Assembly (NCBI GenBank): GCA_028687575.1 | Contig: JAQTZW010000003.1 | Span: 1 to 64,000, forward strand | DNA length: 64,000 nucleotides | Direction of reading: 5' to 3' | From: Gallionella sp. | Lineage (GTDB): Bacteria > Pseudomonadota > Gammaproteobacteria > Burkholderiales > Gallionellaceae | Shown: positions 1 to 10,300 of the stretch, piece after piece | Layout: each line of letters opens with the position of its first letter | Position numbering within the stretch: the first letter of the stretch is position 1 | Program-made: the position numbers and the translations under genes | Notes under the pieces: model-generated | The model's input: only the letters and a program-made list of their open reading frames with translations | Databases searched by the model: none | What the model was told of the DNA's origin: nothing

Positions 1-1
1 T

Positions 2-112
2 TTTGAGGTCAATATGTTCGATAAAACCCCAATAAATCAAATGGTTGCAAATGCGATACAGAATCTTGACGAACCGGACATCAGTAAACAATTGAATCTA
101 TTCGATTTTTAA
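2..112 (+). CDS. C-terminal tail of an IS4-like transposase (partial)
   Basis: An open frame enters from the left edge and stops with TAA at 110-112, giving 36 residues. The tail reads FDKTPINQM followed later by QLNLFDF. I recall this kind of ending (F-x-K-T-P-I ... Q-L-x-L-F-D) from the C-termini of IS4-type transposases. Only the tail is visible and no terminal inverted repeat can be defined. The placement fits, because the next gene begins abruptly just downstream in mid-domain, as expected if an insertion sequence ends at about 113-127. Family assignment is by recollection of the C-terminal pattern and is tentative. Confidence 0.5.
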   Translation, partial: FEVNMFDKTPINQMVANAIQNLDEPDISKQLNLFDF

Positions 113-126
113 CCGGACAGTAGTGA

Positions 127-1770
127 TTACTGATAGATAGTGATAATAAACTTATTGCCGGAAGTCAGAATATGGCGGATTGGGAAGGTAAGGATATTAG
201 CGATACCCCTTTCTACAAATTATTGGCCAATAAAAAACAGACCACATTTGATGGGCTTGGTTTCGCCGGGGCTGACAGTCTCATCGTTACTGACCAATTC
301 AATACGGGATCGGGCGAAATACGGGTGGCGATTGATATGCCATACGGATTGCTGCTGCAGGGGGCTTACCTTGAGTTTGCTTACACGCTGTTGTTCAGCA
401 CAATCGGCTTTATTCTGATACTCGGCTTGGCCTATCACTGGAGCGACAAATACTTTCTTCGCAAGATTCTGGCGATTGAAGGCGCGGCCAAACAATTTTC
501 GCGAGGGAAACTCACTACCAGAATCAAACTAAAAAATACTGATGAACTTGGACATTTGGCTAACTCCCTAGATGAGATGGCCGATGAATTGTATGCTTCT
601 CAGGAAAAACTAAAAGCGCTGAATGATGAATTGTATCGGGTCAATCGTGCGCTGAAAGTGCTGTCAGCCGGCAACAAAACCCTGCTGCTGGCTAAAACCG
701 AACAGGAGTTACTGGATACGGTGTGTCGGCAGATTGTCGAAATGGGCGGCTATCTTGCGGTATGGATAGGGTTTTCAGGAGCAGGGCAGGATACTTACCT
801 GAAAACGATGGCAGCTTATCCCAAGGCTGAAAATAGTGCTGAAAATTTAGACTGGAATCAGGCAGGCAATGGGTTAAAGCCAGTTATTACCGCTGTACGT
901 GAAGGACGGGTATTGGTGGTCAACGATACTGAACACGAAACAACACACCCGTTGCTAGGGGAGCAAGCAGCAAAGTTCGGCTATCGTTCCATCATCATAC
1001 TGCCCTTGCATCTGGAAGGCAGGTCAATCGGGGCGCTCATATTGAGTGCACATCGCACCCATGAGTTTGGTGATGCGCAGGTCGAATATCTAAAGGAAAC
1101 CGCATCGGACATTTCCTTCGGTATCGAGATGCTGCGTACCAAAGGTGATCGAAACCGCCTAGCGTTGCTGAGCGAACATCACGAAAAAATGCTGAGGGAT
1201 GGACTGGAAGATACCTTGGCTGCCATTTCCAGAACGATAGAAATGCGCGACCCCTACACGTCCGGACACCAGAAACGCGTTGCGAATCTTGCCCGCTCAC
1301 TGGCAGAGGAGCTGGGGCTGAGCGCCGACGAGGCGCATGGCATTTACCTGGCTTCCATCGTGCATGACATTGGCAAACTCACCATTCCCGCAGAGATTTT
1401 GGTCAAGCCGGGGAAATTAAGCGATATTGAATATGCGTTGGTTAAAGGTCATGTGCAGGCTAGTTATGAGATTCTCAAGGAAATTAAATTTCCTTGGCCA
1501 ATCGCAATGATGGCGCAACAACATCATGAAAGAATTAACGGCACAGGCTACCCATTGGGGCTAAAAGATGGAGATATCCTGTTCGGCGGGCGGATCATGG
1601 CGGTAGCGGATGTTGTCGAAGCCATGTCTTCTCATAGGCCCTACCGTGCAGGGTTGGGCATGGAGGCGGCACTGGCGGAAATCGAAAAAGGAAAAAATTC
1701 GCTATATGACGCTTCCGTTGTTGATGCATGTCTGAGACTATTCAGGGACGGGCGATTCAAATTTGATTGA
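127..1770 (+). pseudogene. 5'-truncated CACHE-HAMP-GAF-HD-GYP c-di-GMP phosphodiesterase
   Basis: The frame is open from 127, right after in-frame stops at 121-126, and the first ATG is at 172. Residues encoded before that ATG (LIDSDNKLIAG) and after it (WEGKDISDTPFYK) form the second half of a periplasmic CACHE sensor. The first half and the N-terminal membrane helix are absent. Numbered from 172: a membrane helix at about 66-85, HAMP at 90-140, a short coiled coil, GAF at about 180-325, and HD-GYP at about 345-530. The HD-GYP domain keeps HDIGK (near 398) and HHERINGTGYP (near 451), so the enzymatic half looks intact and would hydrolyse c-di-GMP if made. The IS4-like tail immediately upstream suggests insertional truncation. 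A shortened protein started at 172 is possible but would lack its sensor and correct membrane topology. Confidence 0.75.
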
Positions 1771-1836
1771 TTCGCAAAATTTGGTGGACATTTCAGGTCA
1801 TATAACGCCAATATCAAACACCCAACGGAGAGTTGT

Positions 1837-4800
1837 GTGGTCGAAAACCAAGTGATGCCGAAAGTCCTACTGATAGGCGGTTCGGCGGGGGCACTGAACA
1901 AAATTCAGGCAATTATGAAGACGCTGCCGCTCGACTGCGGTGTGGCGTATGTTGCCATTCTGCACCAGAGTACGCAGCATCACAGCAGGCTACATGAATT
2001 GATTGCCGGATGGACTGGCATGCCCGTGCAGCGAGTTGAGGAAGGTGTTCAACTGTTGCGGAATCATGTCTACGTCGGTAAGCCGGGTAGTTATATGACG
2101 GTAGACGAAAATGCTGTTCTGCATTTGTTGCAGCCTGCGTCTGCCGCAGAGTCGCATAAGCCCATTGATTTTTTTAGTTTCTCACTTGCCATTCAAGCCC
2201 AAGCTAATGCCGCGCTGCTTATCCTGTCTGGTACCGGTTCTGATGGGCTGGAAGGCGCACGCGCCATTAAGGTTGCCAAGGGAATGGTGGTCGCCCAATC
2301 GCCGCAAAGTGCGACCTTCGATAGCATGCCTTTGTCGGTAATCAAGGCGGGACTTGCCGATCATCAGCTTAATGTTGAATTGCTGGGCGCGTTGTTGCAT
2401 TCATGGCATCAGAATCTACCATTCGATATGGGCCCACCCGTGCAAATTCCCGTTAAACCTGAATCCGAGATGTTTGCTGCGATTTTGACCCTGGTGCGCG
2501 ATTATGCGCATAACGACATGAGCGAATATAAGCACAATACGATGCGTCGACGCATCGAACGCAGAATGGGTTTGCTCCATGTTCAGGGTATGGATAACTA
2601 CCTTGATCTGTTGCGTCAGGATGCAGCTGAGTTGGATAGGTTGGCGGCCGATTTTCTGATTGGTGTCACTGCCTTTTTCAGGGATAGTGAAGCTTTCGAT
2701 CTCATTGAACAGGTCGTGATTCCGGCACTTTGCGAAAACAAACCGGCAGATCAGGCCGTCAGAGTCTGGCTTGCCGGCTGTTCGACAGGAGAAGAGGTTT
2801 ACTCTATCGCCATGTTGCTGACGGAATGGTATTTGGCGCGCAACCTGACACCGAGAATCCAGATGTTTGCAACGGATATTGATGCTGCCGCGTTAAGCAT
2901 TGCCAGAGCAGGAACTTACAATAAGGAAGAAATTGCGGGGGTTTCAGCCGACCGAATTGAAAGATTCTTTAAGCAGGATGGCAATGATTATCGTATTGAT
3001 AAATCACTTCGTGAATGTATTGTATTTGCCTCTCACAATCTGATTAGTGATCCCCCATTTTCCAAGCTGGATCTGGTTGTTTGCCGCAATCTGCTAATTT
3101 ACCTGAATCAGACGGTACAGAAGCGCGTATTAAGCATGTTTCATTATGTTCTCAATTCTTCAGGATATTTATTCTTGGGCAGCTCGGAGAGCATAGGAAA
3201 TATGGGCCGACATTTCGAGACGATTTCCAAACAGTGGCGAGTGTTTCGCCATATCAAGGTTGCGGCTCGCCGATTGCCGCTGATGCCGATTGGTTCAAAT
3301 GTGAGTGCCCGGCGATTTCCTAATGCTGAAGGGTTGGTCGCCGGGCAAACCTTGATGTCTGGTCAGGATGGTAACTATAAACAGCTCTTGGCAACTTACG
3401 GCCACGTGCAGCTGTTAATCAATGCGCATAATGATTTGCTGTTCGTGTCTGGCGATGCCTCTCCTTATCTGTCGGTTGCGACGGGGCAGGCATCACATAA
3501 CCTGTTCAAGATGATTAAGCCTGAGTTGGCTTTGTCATTGCGTTCCGCCTTTGACGGTGTCCAAAAGAACAAGGTTCGGACCGTTGTCAGTGCGTTCAGG
3601 GTGCGACCCGATGGGGCGCATGAGCAGCAGGGCGTCAGGATTGAGGTTGCTCCACTGCCAAGTAATGAGCATCACGAGCTCTTTTTGATCTGTTTGTCGG
3701 AGGAAACCCTCGATCAATCGGCGTTTCCGATGATAGGCGATAGTGGCAATGAATGGGTGTTGCAACAGGTATTGCTGGAACTTACCTCTACACAGGAGGA
3801 CCTGCGTAGCACGATTGAGCAATCGCGCATTTCCCGAGAGGAAATGAAAGCAGCCAATGAAGAAATAATGGCCATGAACGAGGAGTTACAGTCGGCCAAT
3901 GAGGAGTTGGAGAGTTCCAAGGAAGAGTTGCAATCACTTAATGAGGAGCTGATTACTTCGAATACCTGCCTTGATGCAAAAGTCATCGAAGTGGAAGGGC
4001 TGAACACGGATATTGGTAACTTCCTTAACAGCGCGGATATTGCCACATTGCTGTTAGATGAAACGCTGTGCATCCGTCGTTACACGCCTGCTTGCCTGCG
4101 GTTGTTCCGCGTCATCCCAGGCGATATTGGTCGGTCTATCAAGGATGTTGTGAGATTGTTCAATGACCCTGTTCTGGATGAGGATTGCAGCACGATTCTT
4201 CAGGGAGGCAATGTTGCCGATAAGGAAATTTGTGGTTATGACGAAAATTGGTATTTGCGTCGCATTCTGCCCTACCGTAATACTCCGGGTGGGTTGGCCG
4301 GGGTGGTGCTAAGCTTTTCAGATATCACCTCACTCAAGCGTGCTGACCAACTGTTAATTGAGCGTGCAACTGCGCTGCAATGGCAAACAGGTTTGCTCTC
4401 TCGTGCTGCGCCCATCGTGGGGCGTGACTTGCAGGACAGAATTATCTTCTGGAATAAGGGGGCGGAGGAGTTATACGGTTGGAGCGAGCAAGCGGTGCTG
4501 GGGAAGGTCACCCATGATCTGCTAAAAACAAAATTTCCGATTCCCCTGGATCAGATTAGGACGGAGCTGTCAGAGAATTTGGTCTGGAAGGGGGAGTTGG
4601 TGCACACCACGCGCGATGGCGGAAAAGTGACCGTAGATAGCCAGTGGACCTATTATCGCAACGAGGAAGGTGAGGTCGAGGCTGTCGTTGAGGTGAACAA
4701 TAACATTTCCAGACGTAAGTTCGCGTTGGCGCAGCTGCGTGATAGCGAAACTCTGTTTCACACGATGGTGGACTGGACTTTTAATTGGGAATACTGGGTC

Positions 4801-6420
4801 AACAAGGATTACGAGGTCATCTACATGACACCGTCCGTCGAAACTGTGACAGGCTATAAAGTAGAGGAATTCAGTCTGAATCCGAGTTTGTTTAGCACGA
4901 TTATTTTCCAGGAGGATGTGAAGCTTTGGGAACGGCATCTTCACCATATTCAGGAATTGAGTCGCGATGAGTGCGACTTGGAAATCCGCATCATGCGGAA
5001 GAATGGCGAAGTCCGTTGGGTAAACCATCACTGTCGTGCAATGTTCAGTCAGGAAGATAAACCGTTAGGGCGCAGAGTCACCGTGCGCGATATTACGGCG
5101 CAGAAACAGGCTGAAGAGCAGATTCATACGCTCGCCTACTTTGATTTTTTGACCCGATTGCCTAACAGGCGTTTGTTGATGGATCGTCTTGCTCAGTTGT
5201 TGATTGCCAGCAAACGTACGCAACAGTACGGTGCTGTGATGATGCTGGATCTGGATCAGTTCAAGGATATTAACGACACCGAAGGCCACGATGCTGGGGA
5301 CCATTTGTTGATCGAAGTGGCAGGGCGCATCAAGAGCAATGTCCGTGAAGAGGATACGGTCGCCAGACTGGGGGGGGATGAGTTCGTTGTGTTGCTGGAA
5401 GGTTTGGGGAAATCTGAATCTGACGCTATCAACGAGGCAGAACATATTGCCGAAAAAGTGCGTGTTGCGCTTAATGTCCCTTATCTAGTTGATAGTGCAG
5501 ACTTCTGCAGCACCGCCAGTATCGGCTTGACCCTCTTTAAGGGGCAGACGGATTCGGCTGATGTGTTGCTCAAGCAAGCTGATGTGGCCTTATATCAGGC
5601 CAAGGATGCGGGGCGTAACACCGTACGTTTCTTTAATGCGACCATGCAGGCCGCAATCGACACACGCACCGCGCTGGAAGGCGCGCTGAGGCGAGGTTTG
5701 GATAAAAATGAATTCCAACTTTATTATCAGCCGCAAACGGATCGGGATGGTCATGTCACAGGTGCGGAGGCGTTGATTCGCTGGTTTCCTATCTCAGGTA
5801 TGGTGTCGCCCACTCAGTTCATTCCATTAATGGAGCAAAGTGGGCTAATCTTGCCGGTCGGTCAATGGGTGCTTGATACTGCTTGCAGGCAATTAAAAGA
5901 GTGGGAAGATCATCCGCGCTACCGTGCTCTTAGTATTTCCGTGAATGTCAGTGCCAAACAATTTCATCAGTTTGATTTTGTGGAGCGAGTGAAGAAAAGT
6001 CTATCTGAGAGTGGCGCCAACCCTGCCAATTTGAAGCTGGAATTAACGGAAAGCGCCATTCTGAACAATATTGATGAAACGGTTCGGCGAATGGGTGCGC
6101 TGATTGAGCTCGGAATTTGTTTTTCTTTAGATGATTTCGGGACCGGCTATTCATCGCTTGTCTACCTTAAGTTGCTGCCGATTGAGCAAGTGAAGATAGA
6201 TCAAGGATTTATTCGAGATGTGACTGTTGATGAGAATGATTCAGCAATTGTGAGCGCTATCTTGGCGATGAGCCATGCGCTAAATATACAAACCATTGCA
6301 GAGGGCGTGGAGACCGAGGAGCAGAAGACATTTCTGTTGGGACATGCCTGTGATGCTTTTCAGGGTTATCTGTTTGGAAGGCCCATGTCGATAGTCGAGT
6401 GGAACCAAACAATCGGCTAA
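1837..6420 (+). CDS. CheB-CheR-PAS-GGDEF-EAL hybrid signalling protein
   Basis: A 1527-residue soluble multidomain protein. It starts at GTG 1837 behind GGAG (1827-1830). Order: CheB methylesterase (about 8-190) without a receiver domain, keeping Ser16 in GGSAG, His43 in LHQS and Asp136 in GTGSDG; CheR methyltransferase (about 210-470) with the SAM motif LAGCSTGEE; a Glu/Asn-rich coiled coil near 665-710; PAS segments to about 1095; GGDEF at 1179 with an upstream RxxD inhibitory site (REED plus five residues); and EAL at 1311 with DDFGTGYSS, KIDQGF and EGVET. By family knowledge it should combine receptor methylation/demethylation chemistry with c-di-GMP synthesis and breakdown. All listed signature motifs are present, so both c-di-GMP domains may be active. 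It lies 66 bp after the truncated HD-GYP gene, with no other chemotaxis gene in the window. Confidence 0.9.
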   Translation: MVENQVMPKVLLIGGSAGALNKIQAIMKTLPLDCGVAYVAILHQSTQHHSRLHELIAGWTGMPVQRVEEGVQLLRNHVYVGKPGSYMTVDENAVLHLLQPASAAESHKPIDFFSFSLAIQAQANAALLILSGTGSDGLEGARAIKVAKGMVVAQSPQSATFDSMPLSVIKAGLADHQLNVELLGALLHSWHQNLPFDMGPPVQIPVKPESEMFAAILTLVRDYAHNDMSEYKHNTMRRRIERRMGLLHVQGMDNYLDLLRQDAAELDRLAADFLIGVTAFFRDSEAFDLIEQVVIPALCENKPADQAVRVWLAGCSTGEEVYSIAMLLTEWYLARNLTPRIQMFATDIDAAALSIARAGTYNKEEIAGVSADRIERFFKQDGNDYRIDKSLRECIVFASHNLISDPPFSKLDLVVCRNLLIYLNQTVQKRVLSMFHYVLNSSGYLFLGSSESIGNMGRHFETISKQWRVFRHIKVAARRLPLMPIGSNVSARRFPNAEGLVAGQTLMSGQDGNYKQLLATYGHVQLLINAHNDLLFVSGDASPYLSVATGQASHNLFKMIKPELALSLRSAFDGVQKNKVRTVVSAFRVRPDGAHEQQGVRIEVAPLPSNEHHELFLICLSEETLDQSAFPMIGDSGNEWVLQQVLLELTSTQEDLRSTIEQSRISREEMKAANEEIMAMNEELQSANEELESSKEELQSLNEELITSNTCLDAKVIEVEGLNTDIGNFLNSADIATLLLDETLCIRRYTPACLRLFRVIPGDIGRSIKDVVRLFNDPVLDEDCSTILQGGNVADKEICGYDENWYLRRILPYRNTPGGLAGVVLSFSDITSLKRADQLLIERATALQWQTGLLSRAAPIVGRDLQDRIIFWNKGAEELYGWSEQAVLGKVTHDLLKTKFPIPLDQIRTELSENLVWKGELVHTTRDGGKVTVDSQWTYYRNEEGEVEAVVEVNNNISRRKFALAQLRDSETLFHTMVDWTFNWEYWVNKDYEVIYMTPSVETVTGYKVEEFSLNPSLFSTIIFQEDVKLWERHLHHIQELSRDECDLEIRIMRKNGEVRWVNHHCRAMFSQEDKPLGRRVTVRDITAQKQAEEQIHTLAYFDFLTRLPNRRLLMDRLAQLLIASKRTQQYGAVMMLDLDQFKDINDTEGHDAGDHLLIEVAGRIKSNVREEDTVARLGGDEFVVLLEGLGKSESDAINEAEHIAEKVRVALNVPYLVDSADFCSTASIGLTLFKGQTDSADVLLKQADVALYQAKDAGRNTVRFFNATMQAAIDTRTALEGALRRGLDKNEFQLYYQPQTDRDGHVTGAEALIRWFPISGMVSPTQFIPLMEQSGLILPVGQWVLDTACRQLKEWEDHPRYRALSISVNVSAKQFHQFDFVERVKKSLSESGANPANLKLELTESAILNNIDETVRRMGALIELGICFSLDDFGTGYSSLVYLKLLPIEQVKIDQGFIRDVTVDENDSAIVSAILAMSHALNIQTIAEGVETEEQKTFLLGHACDAFQGYLFGRPMSIVEWNQTIG

Positions 6421-6505
6421 CTAAGCGGGGGTATGGCATCCTGAAAGGGAGATTAATCTGTTTCAATAGGGCTGACCTCTGCTATCAATCATAGAGTCAA
6501 ACGGG

Positions 6506-6800
6506 TTAGGCCGCGTGTAATGTTGCATAGTAACGCTGCGTAAGTTTTGCTGGGGATAGATACCCCTGCCTTTTATGCTTCCGCTGCCGGTTGTAGAAGA
6601 CCTCGATGTACTCGCTGATCTCCTGCCGTGCCTGTTCCCGTGTCTCGAACTTGCGATGTTGCACCAGTTCGTTTTTCAGCGATCCCCAGAAGCTTTCCAT
6701 TGGCGCATTGCAGCCTAAAGGGTAGGCTTCGCACTCCCAACAGTCTCCCTTGCGACTCATGGAGGGCTGTACGCCGAACTGGCGTAAGCGTTCGGCCGTT
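6506..6800 (-). pseudogene. IS3-family transposase (OrfB) C-terminal remnant
   Basis: On the minus strand this encodes the end of an IS3-type DDE integrase: SMSRKGDCW, then NAPMESFWGSLKNELV, then GYLSPAKLTQRYY and a TAA at 6506. The reading frame continues upstream of the first ATG (6760) with similarity only to about 6800 (AERLRQFGVQPS), and the rest of OrfB and OrfA are absent. The final catalytic Glu (in MESF) is present. Between Trp and Asn, where the family has W-D-N-A, there is an extra 24-nt in-frame segment (6711-6734). A truncated, decayed copy that cannot transpose by itself. Confidence 0.75.
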
Positions 6801-7302
6801 CCATCTTGAACGGGTAAGCGAAAGCTAAGAGCATAGCGTCCACTTGGTTTTTAGTAGGCGCTATCATGGATTTATTGCCCCCAATTCGCCGCCATCGGCG
6901 GCAACAAGCCGCCGAATTTCAACAGAGACTGGTGGCTCATCCCAGCGAAAAGATTCCCTTATTGATTCCTCAATTTAGCGGAAAAACAGATGTGGAGTCG
7001 AATGGTGATAGCAGCCAAGCTGATTATCAATGTCAAGTTTCATGCGTGGATAATGCTCCGTTACCAGCCATTCAGGCAGAATTTTGTTCGCCCCCCCCGT
7101 TGTGGGTTGCTACAGTACACAAATCAGTAATACCAGAGTCATATAAAATATGCTAACCTTAAAAGATTTCATAAATGATGTTGAATATCAGTGGGTTATT
7201 GTCTATCAAGAGGGCTTCCAGTCTGCTTGTGCGTGATTTGGTCAAGTGGCAGTACATTAACTTGGTGGGAAGGGTTAACTTCAGCCATAGTTTCATTGCG
7301 AG
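6801..7302. other. Non-coding scar between IS3 remnant and hrpA
   Basis: About 500 bp with no supportable gene. An open frame exists at 6866-7156, but its composition (Arg/Gln-rich start, no recognisable domain, no ribosome-binding site) does not look coding. A small GC-rich inverted repeat built on CGCCGCC/GGCGGC lies near 6886-6916. The segment is more AT-rich toward 7140-7290 and presumably contains the hrpA promoter, which I cannot pinpoint. In-frame stop TAG at 7288-7290 limits how far hrpA can extend upstream. Confidence 0.5.
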
Positions 7303-10300
7303 GTGTTCTTGAAAACTACAGTTGGATTATCTGAAACCGCAATGCGCCGTAAGGCGCGTGTGAGTGCCCTTACGGAAATTGAGTTTCCTGCGGAGCTGCC
7401 TGTGGTGGCTCGGCGCGAGGAATTGGCGCGCACGATTGCCAAGAATCAGGTGGTCATCGTATGCGGTGAGACTGGCTCCGGCAAAACGACTCAGTTACCG
7501 AAAATTTGCCTCGCATTGGGGCGCGGAGTGTTGGGCTGCATCGGCCATACCCTGCCGAGGCGGGTGGCAGCACGCACGGTGGCGGCGCGCATCGCTGCGG
7601 AACTGAAATCAGAATTGGGCGGGCTGGTCGGTTACAAGGTGCGCTTCAACGACAAGGTGGCGGCAGACACGGTCGTCAAGCTGATGACAGACGGCATTCT
7701 GCTGGCCGAGATACACAGTGACCCTTTGCTCAGGAAGTACGACACGATCATCGTGGATGAGGCGCATGAGCGCAGCCTGAATATTGATTTTTTGCTCGGC
7801 TATCTCAAACAACTACTGCCAAAAAGACCTGATCTGAAGCTAATTATCACGTCTGCGACGCTGGATGCAGAACGGTTTGCGAGGCATTTCGGTGCAGAAG
7901 TTGTCGAGGTGTCCGGGCGCAGCTACCCGGTCGAGTTTCGTTACCGTCCGCTCCAGATCAGCGACGAGGGCGAGGCGCAGGATGTGCCGGCGGCTGTAAG
8001 TCATGCGCTGGATGAACTTGCTGCGGGCGGGCTGCGCGGCGATGTGCTGGTCTTTCTGCCGGGTGAGCGCGAGATACGCGAGACGGCCGAGGTGTTGCGC
8101 AAGCATCATGGCAGCCACTCCAGAGGGGGCGGCTTGGAGATTTTGCCGCTGTTCTCGCGCCTTTCGGCTGCCGAGCAGGATCGGGTGTTCAAGGTCGGCG
8201 CAAAGCGGCGCGTGGTTCTGGCGACGAATGTCGCGGAAACGTCGTTAACTGTTCCCAATATCGGTTATGTGATCGATTGCGGTCAGGCTCGGGTGAATCG
8301 CTACAGTATCCGCCAGAAGGTGGAGCAGCTGCATGTCGAGAAGATATCCCGTGCTGCGGCGAATCAGCGCGCGGGGCGTTGTGGACGCGTGATGAGTGGT
8401 GTTTGCGTGCGATTGTATGATGAATCCGACTTTTTGCAGCGGGATGAATTTACCGATCCCGAGATATTCAGGGTTTCGCTGGCGACGGTCATCTTGCGCA
8501 TGAGTGCGCTGGAGCTGGGCGATGTCGCCGAGTTCCCGTTCATCGAGCCACCTACGCCGCGCATGATTGCCGATGGTTACCAGTTGCTCGCAGAATTGAA
8601 TGCGATCGATGATGCGCGCAACCTGACCCAGGTGGGGCACGATCTGTCGCGCCTGCCTCTGGATCCCAAGATTGCCCGCCTGCTGCTGGCGGGCAGGCAG
8701 TATCAGTGTTTGACCGAGATACTGGTGATAGCCAGTGCGTTGTCGGTGCAGGATGTGCGGGATCGGCCGCTGGACCGTCAGGAAGCGGCCGATGCTGCAC
8801 ACAAACGCTTTGCCGATGAGCGTTCCGATTTTCTGGCGTATATCAAAATCTGGGCTTGGTTCGAACAGGCGATCGCTCACAAGAAATCCAATCGTTTGTT
8901 GACTGAAGAGTGTCGCAGCAATTTCCTGTCGCCGCTCCGGCTGCGCGAATGGCGTGAGTTGCATCAGCAGCTTCATGCGCAAGTCGCCGAAATGGGTATG
9001 CGATGCAACGAGTTGCCAGCAAGTTATGAGCAGATACACAAGGCGTTGCTGTGCGGTCTGCTCGGCAACATCGGTATGAAGGGTGTGGAAGGCAATGAAT
9101 ATATGGGGGCGCGTGGCATCAAGTTCTTCATTGCCTCCAATTCGGTGCTGGCAAAAAAAGGCAGCAAATGGGTGGTGGCCGGCGAGTTGGTCGAGACCCA
9201 CAGGCTATATGCCCGTACCGTAGCGCGCATCGAACCGGAGTGGCTGGAGGAGGTCGGCAGTCATCTCATCAAGCGTCACTATTACGATCCGCATTGGGAA
9301 AAGAAGCCGGCGCAGGTGGTGGCTTTCGAGCGCAGCACCTTGCATGGCTTATTGCTGAATGCGAAAAAGCGGGTGCATTACGGGCCGATGAATGTGCCGG
9401 AGGCGCGCGAAGTTTTTATCCGCCAAGCGTTGGTCGGCGGGGAATTCGAGACGCGTGCGCCTTTTTACGCACATAACCGGAAGCTGATCGCCGAAATCGA
9501 AGCGCTGGAGCACAAGTCTCGCCGCCCCGATGTATTGGTGGACGACGAGTTGATCTTCGCCTTTTATGACAGTCGCATTCCTTCACATATTCATAATGGG
9601 GCGGCATTTGATGCTTGGCGCAAGGATGCCGAGCGGGAAGATGCGAAGCTTCTGTATTTAAAAAAAGACGACCTGATGCGTCATGAGGCGGCGGGCATCA
9701 CCACCGACCAGTTTCCTCCTCAGCTGAAAATAGACAATGTCGGATTCGCCTTGAGCTACAACTTCTTGCCCGGCAAAAGCGATGACGGCATCACGATGAC
9801 TGTGCCGCTGGCGCTCATCAATCAGGTGTCTGAGGCGCGTTGTGAATGGCTGGTGCCGGGCTTGCTAGCCGAAAAGGTCGTGCAGCTGATCAAGACGCTG
9901 CCACAGAAAGTGCGTCGTCAGCTAGTGCCGGTGCCGGAGTTCGCGGCAGAATTCTGTCGTGCCGTGCAGCCGGTGAATGCGTCACTGTTGCTGGCGCTGG
10001 CACGCTATATTCGCGAACAGCGGCAGCAGGATGTGCCACTGAATGCTTTCCGGCCGGAACAGTTGCCCGCGCATTTGCTGATGAATTTTCGGGTGCTGGA
10101 TGAACATGGACGGCAACTCGGAATGGCGCGCAATTTCTCGCAATTGCACGCCGAGTTCGCCCCTAACGTTGCGCCTGTGGCCGTCACGGCTGTGGCGGAA
10201 GACGGGGGTAAAATTGTCGAACAGCGCTATACTTCATGGAACTTTGGCGAATTCCGAGAAACTCGGGAAGTCAAACGCGCCGGGCAAAATGTCACCCTGT

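Noticed and set aside
6866-7156. 96-residue open frame on the plus strand after the IS3 relic
   Set aside because: No ribosome-binding site, no recognisable domain, low-complexity basic start; looks like chance in scar DNA.
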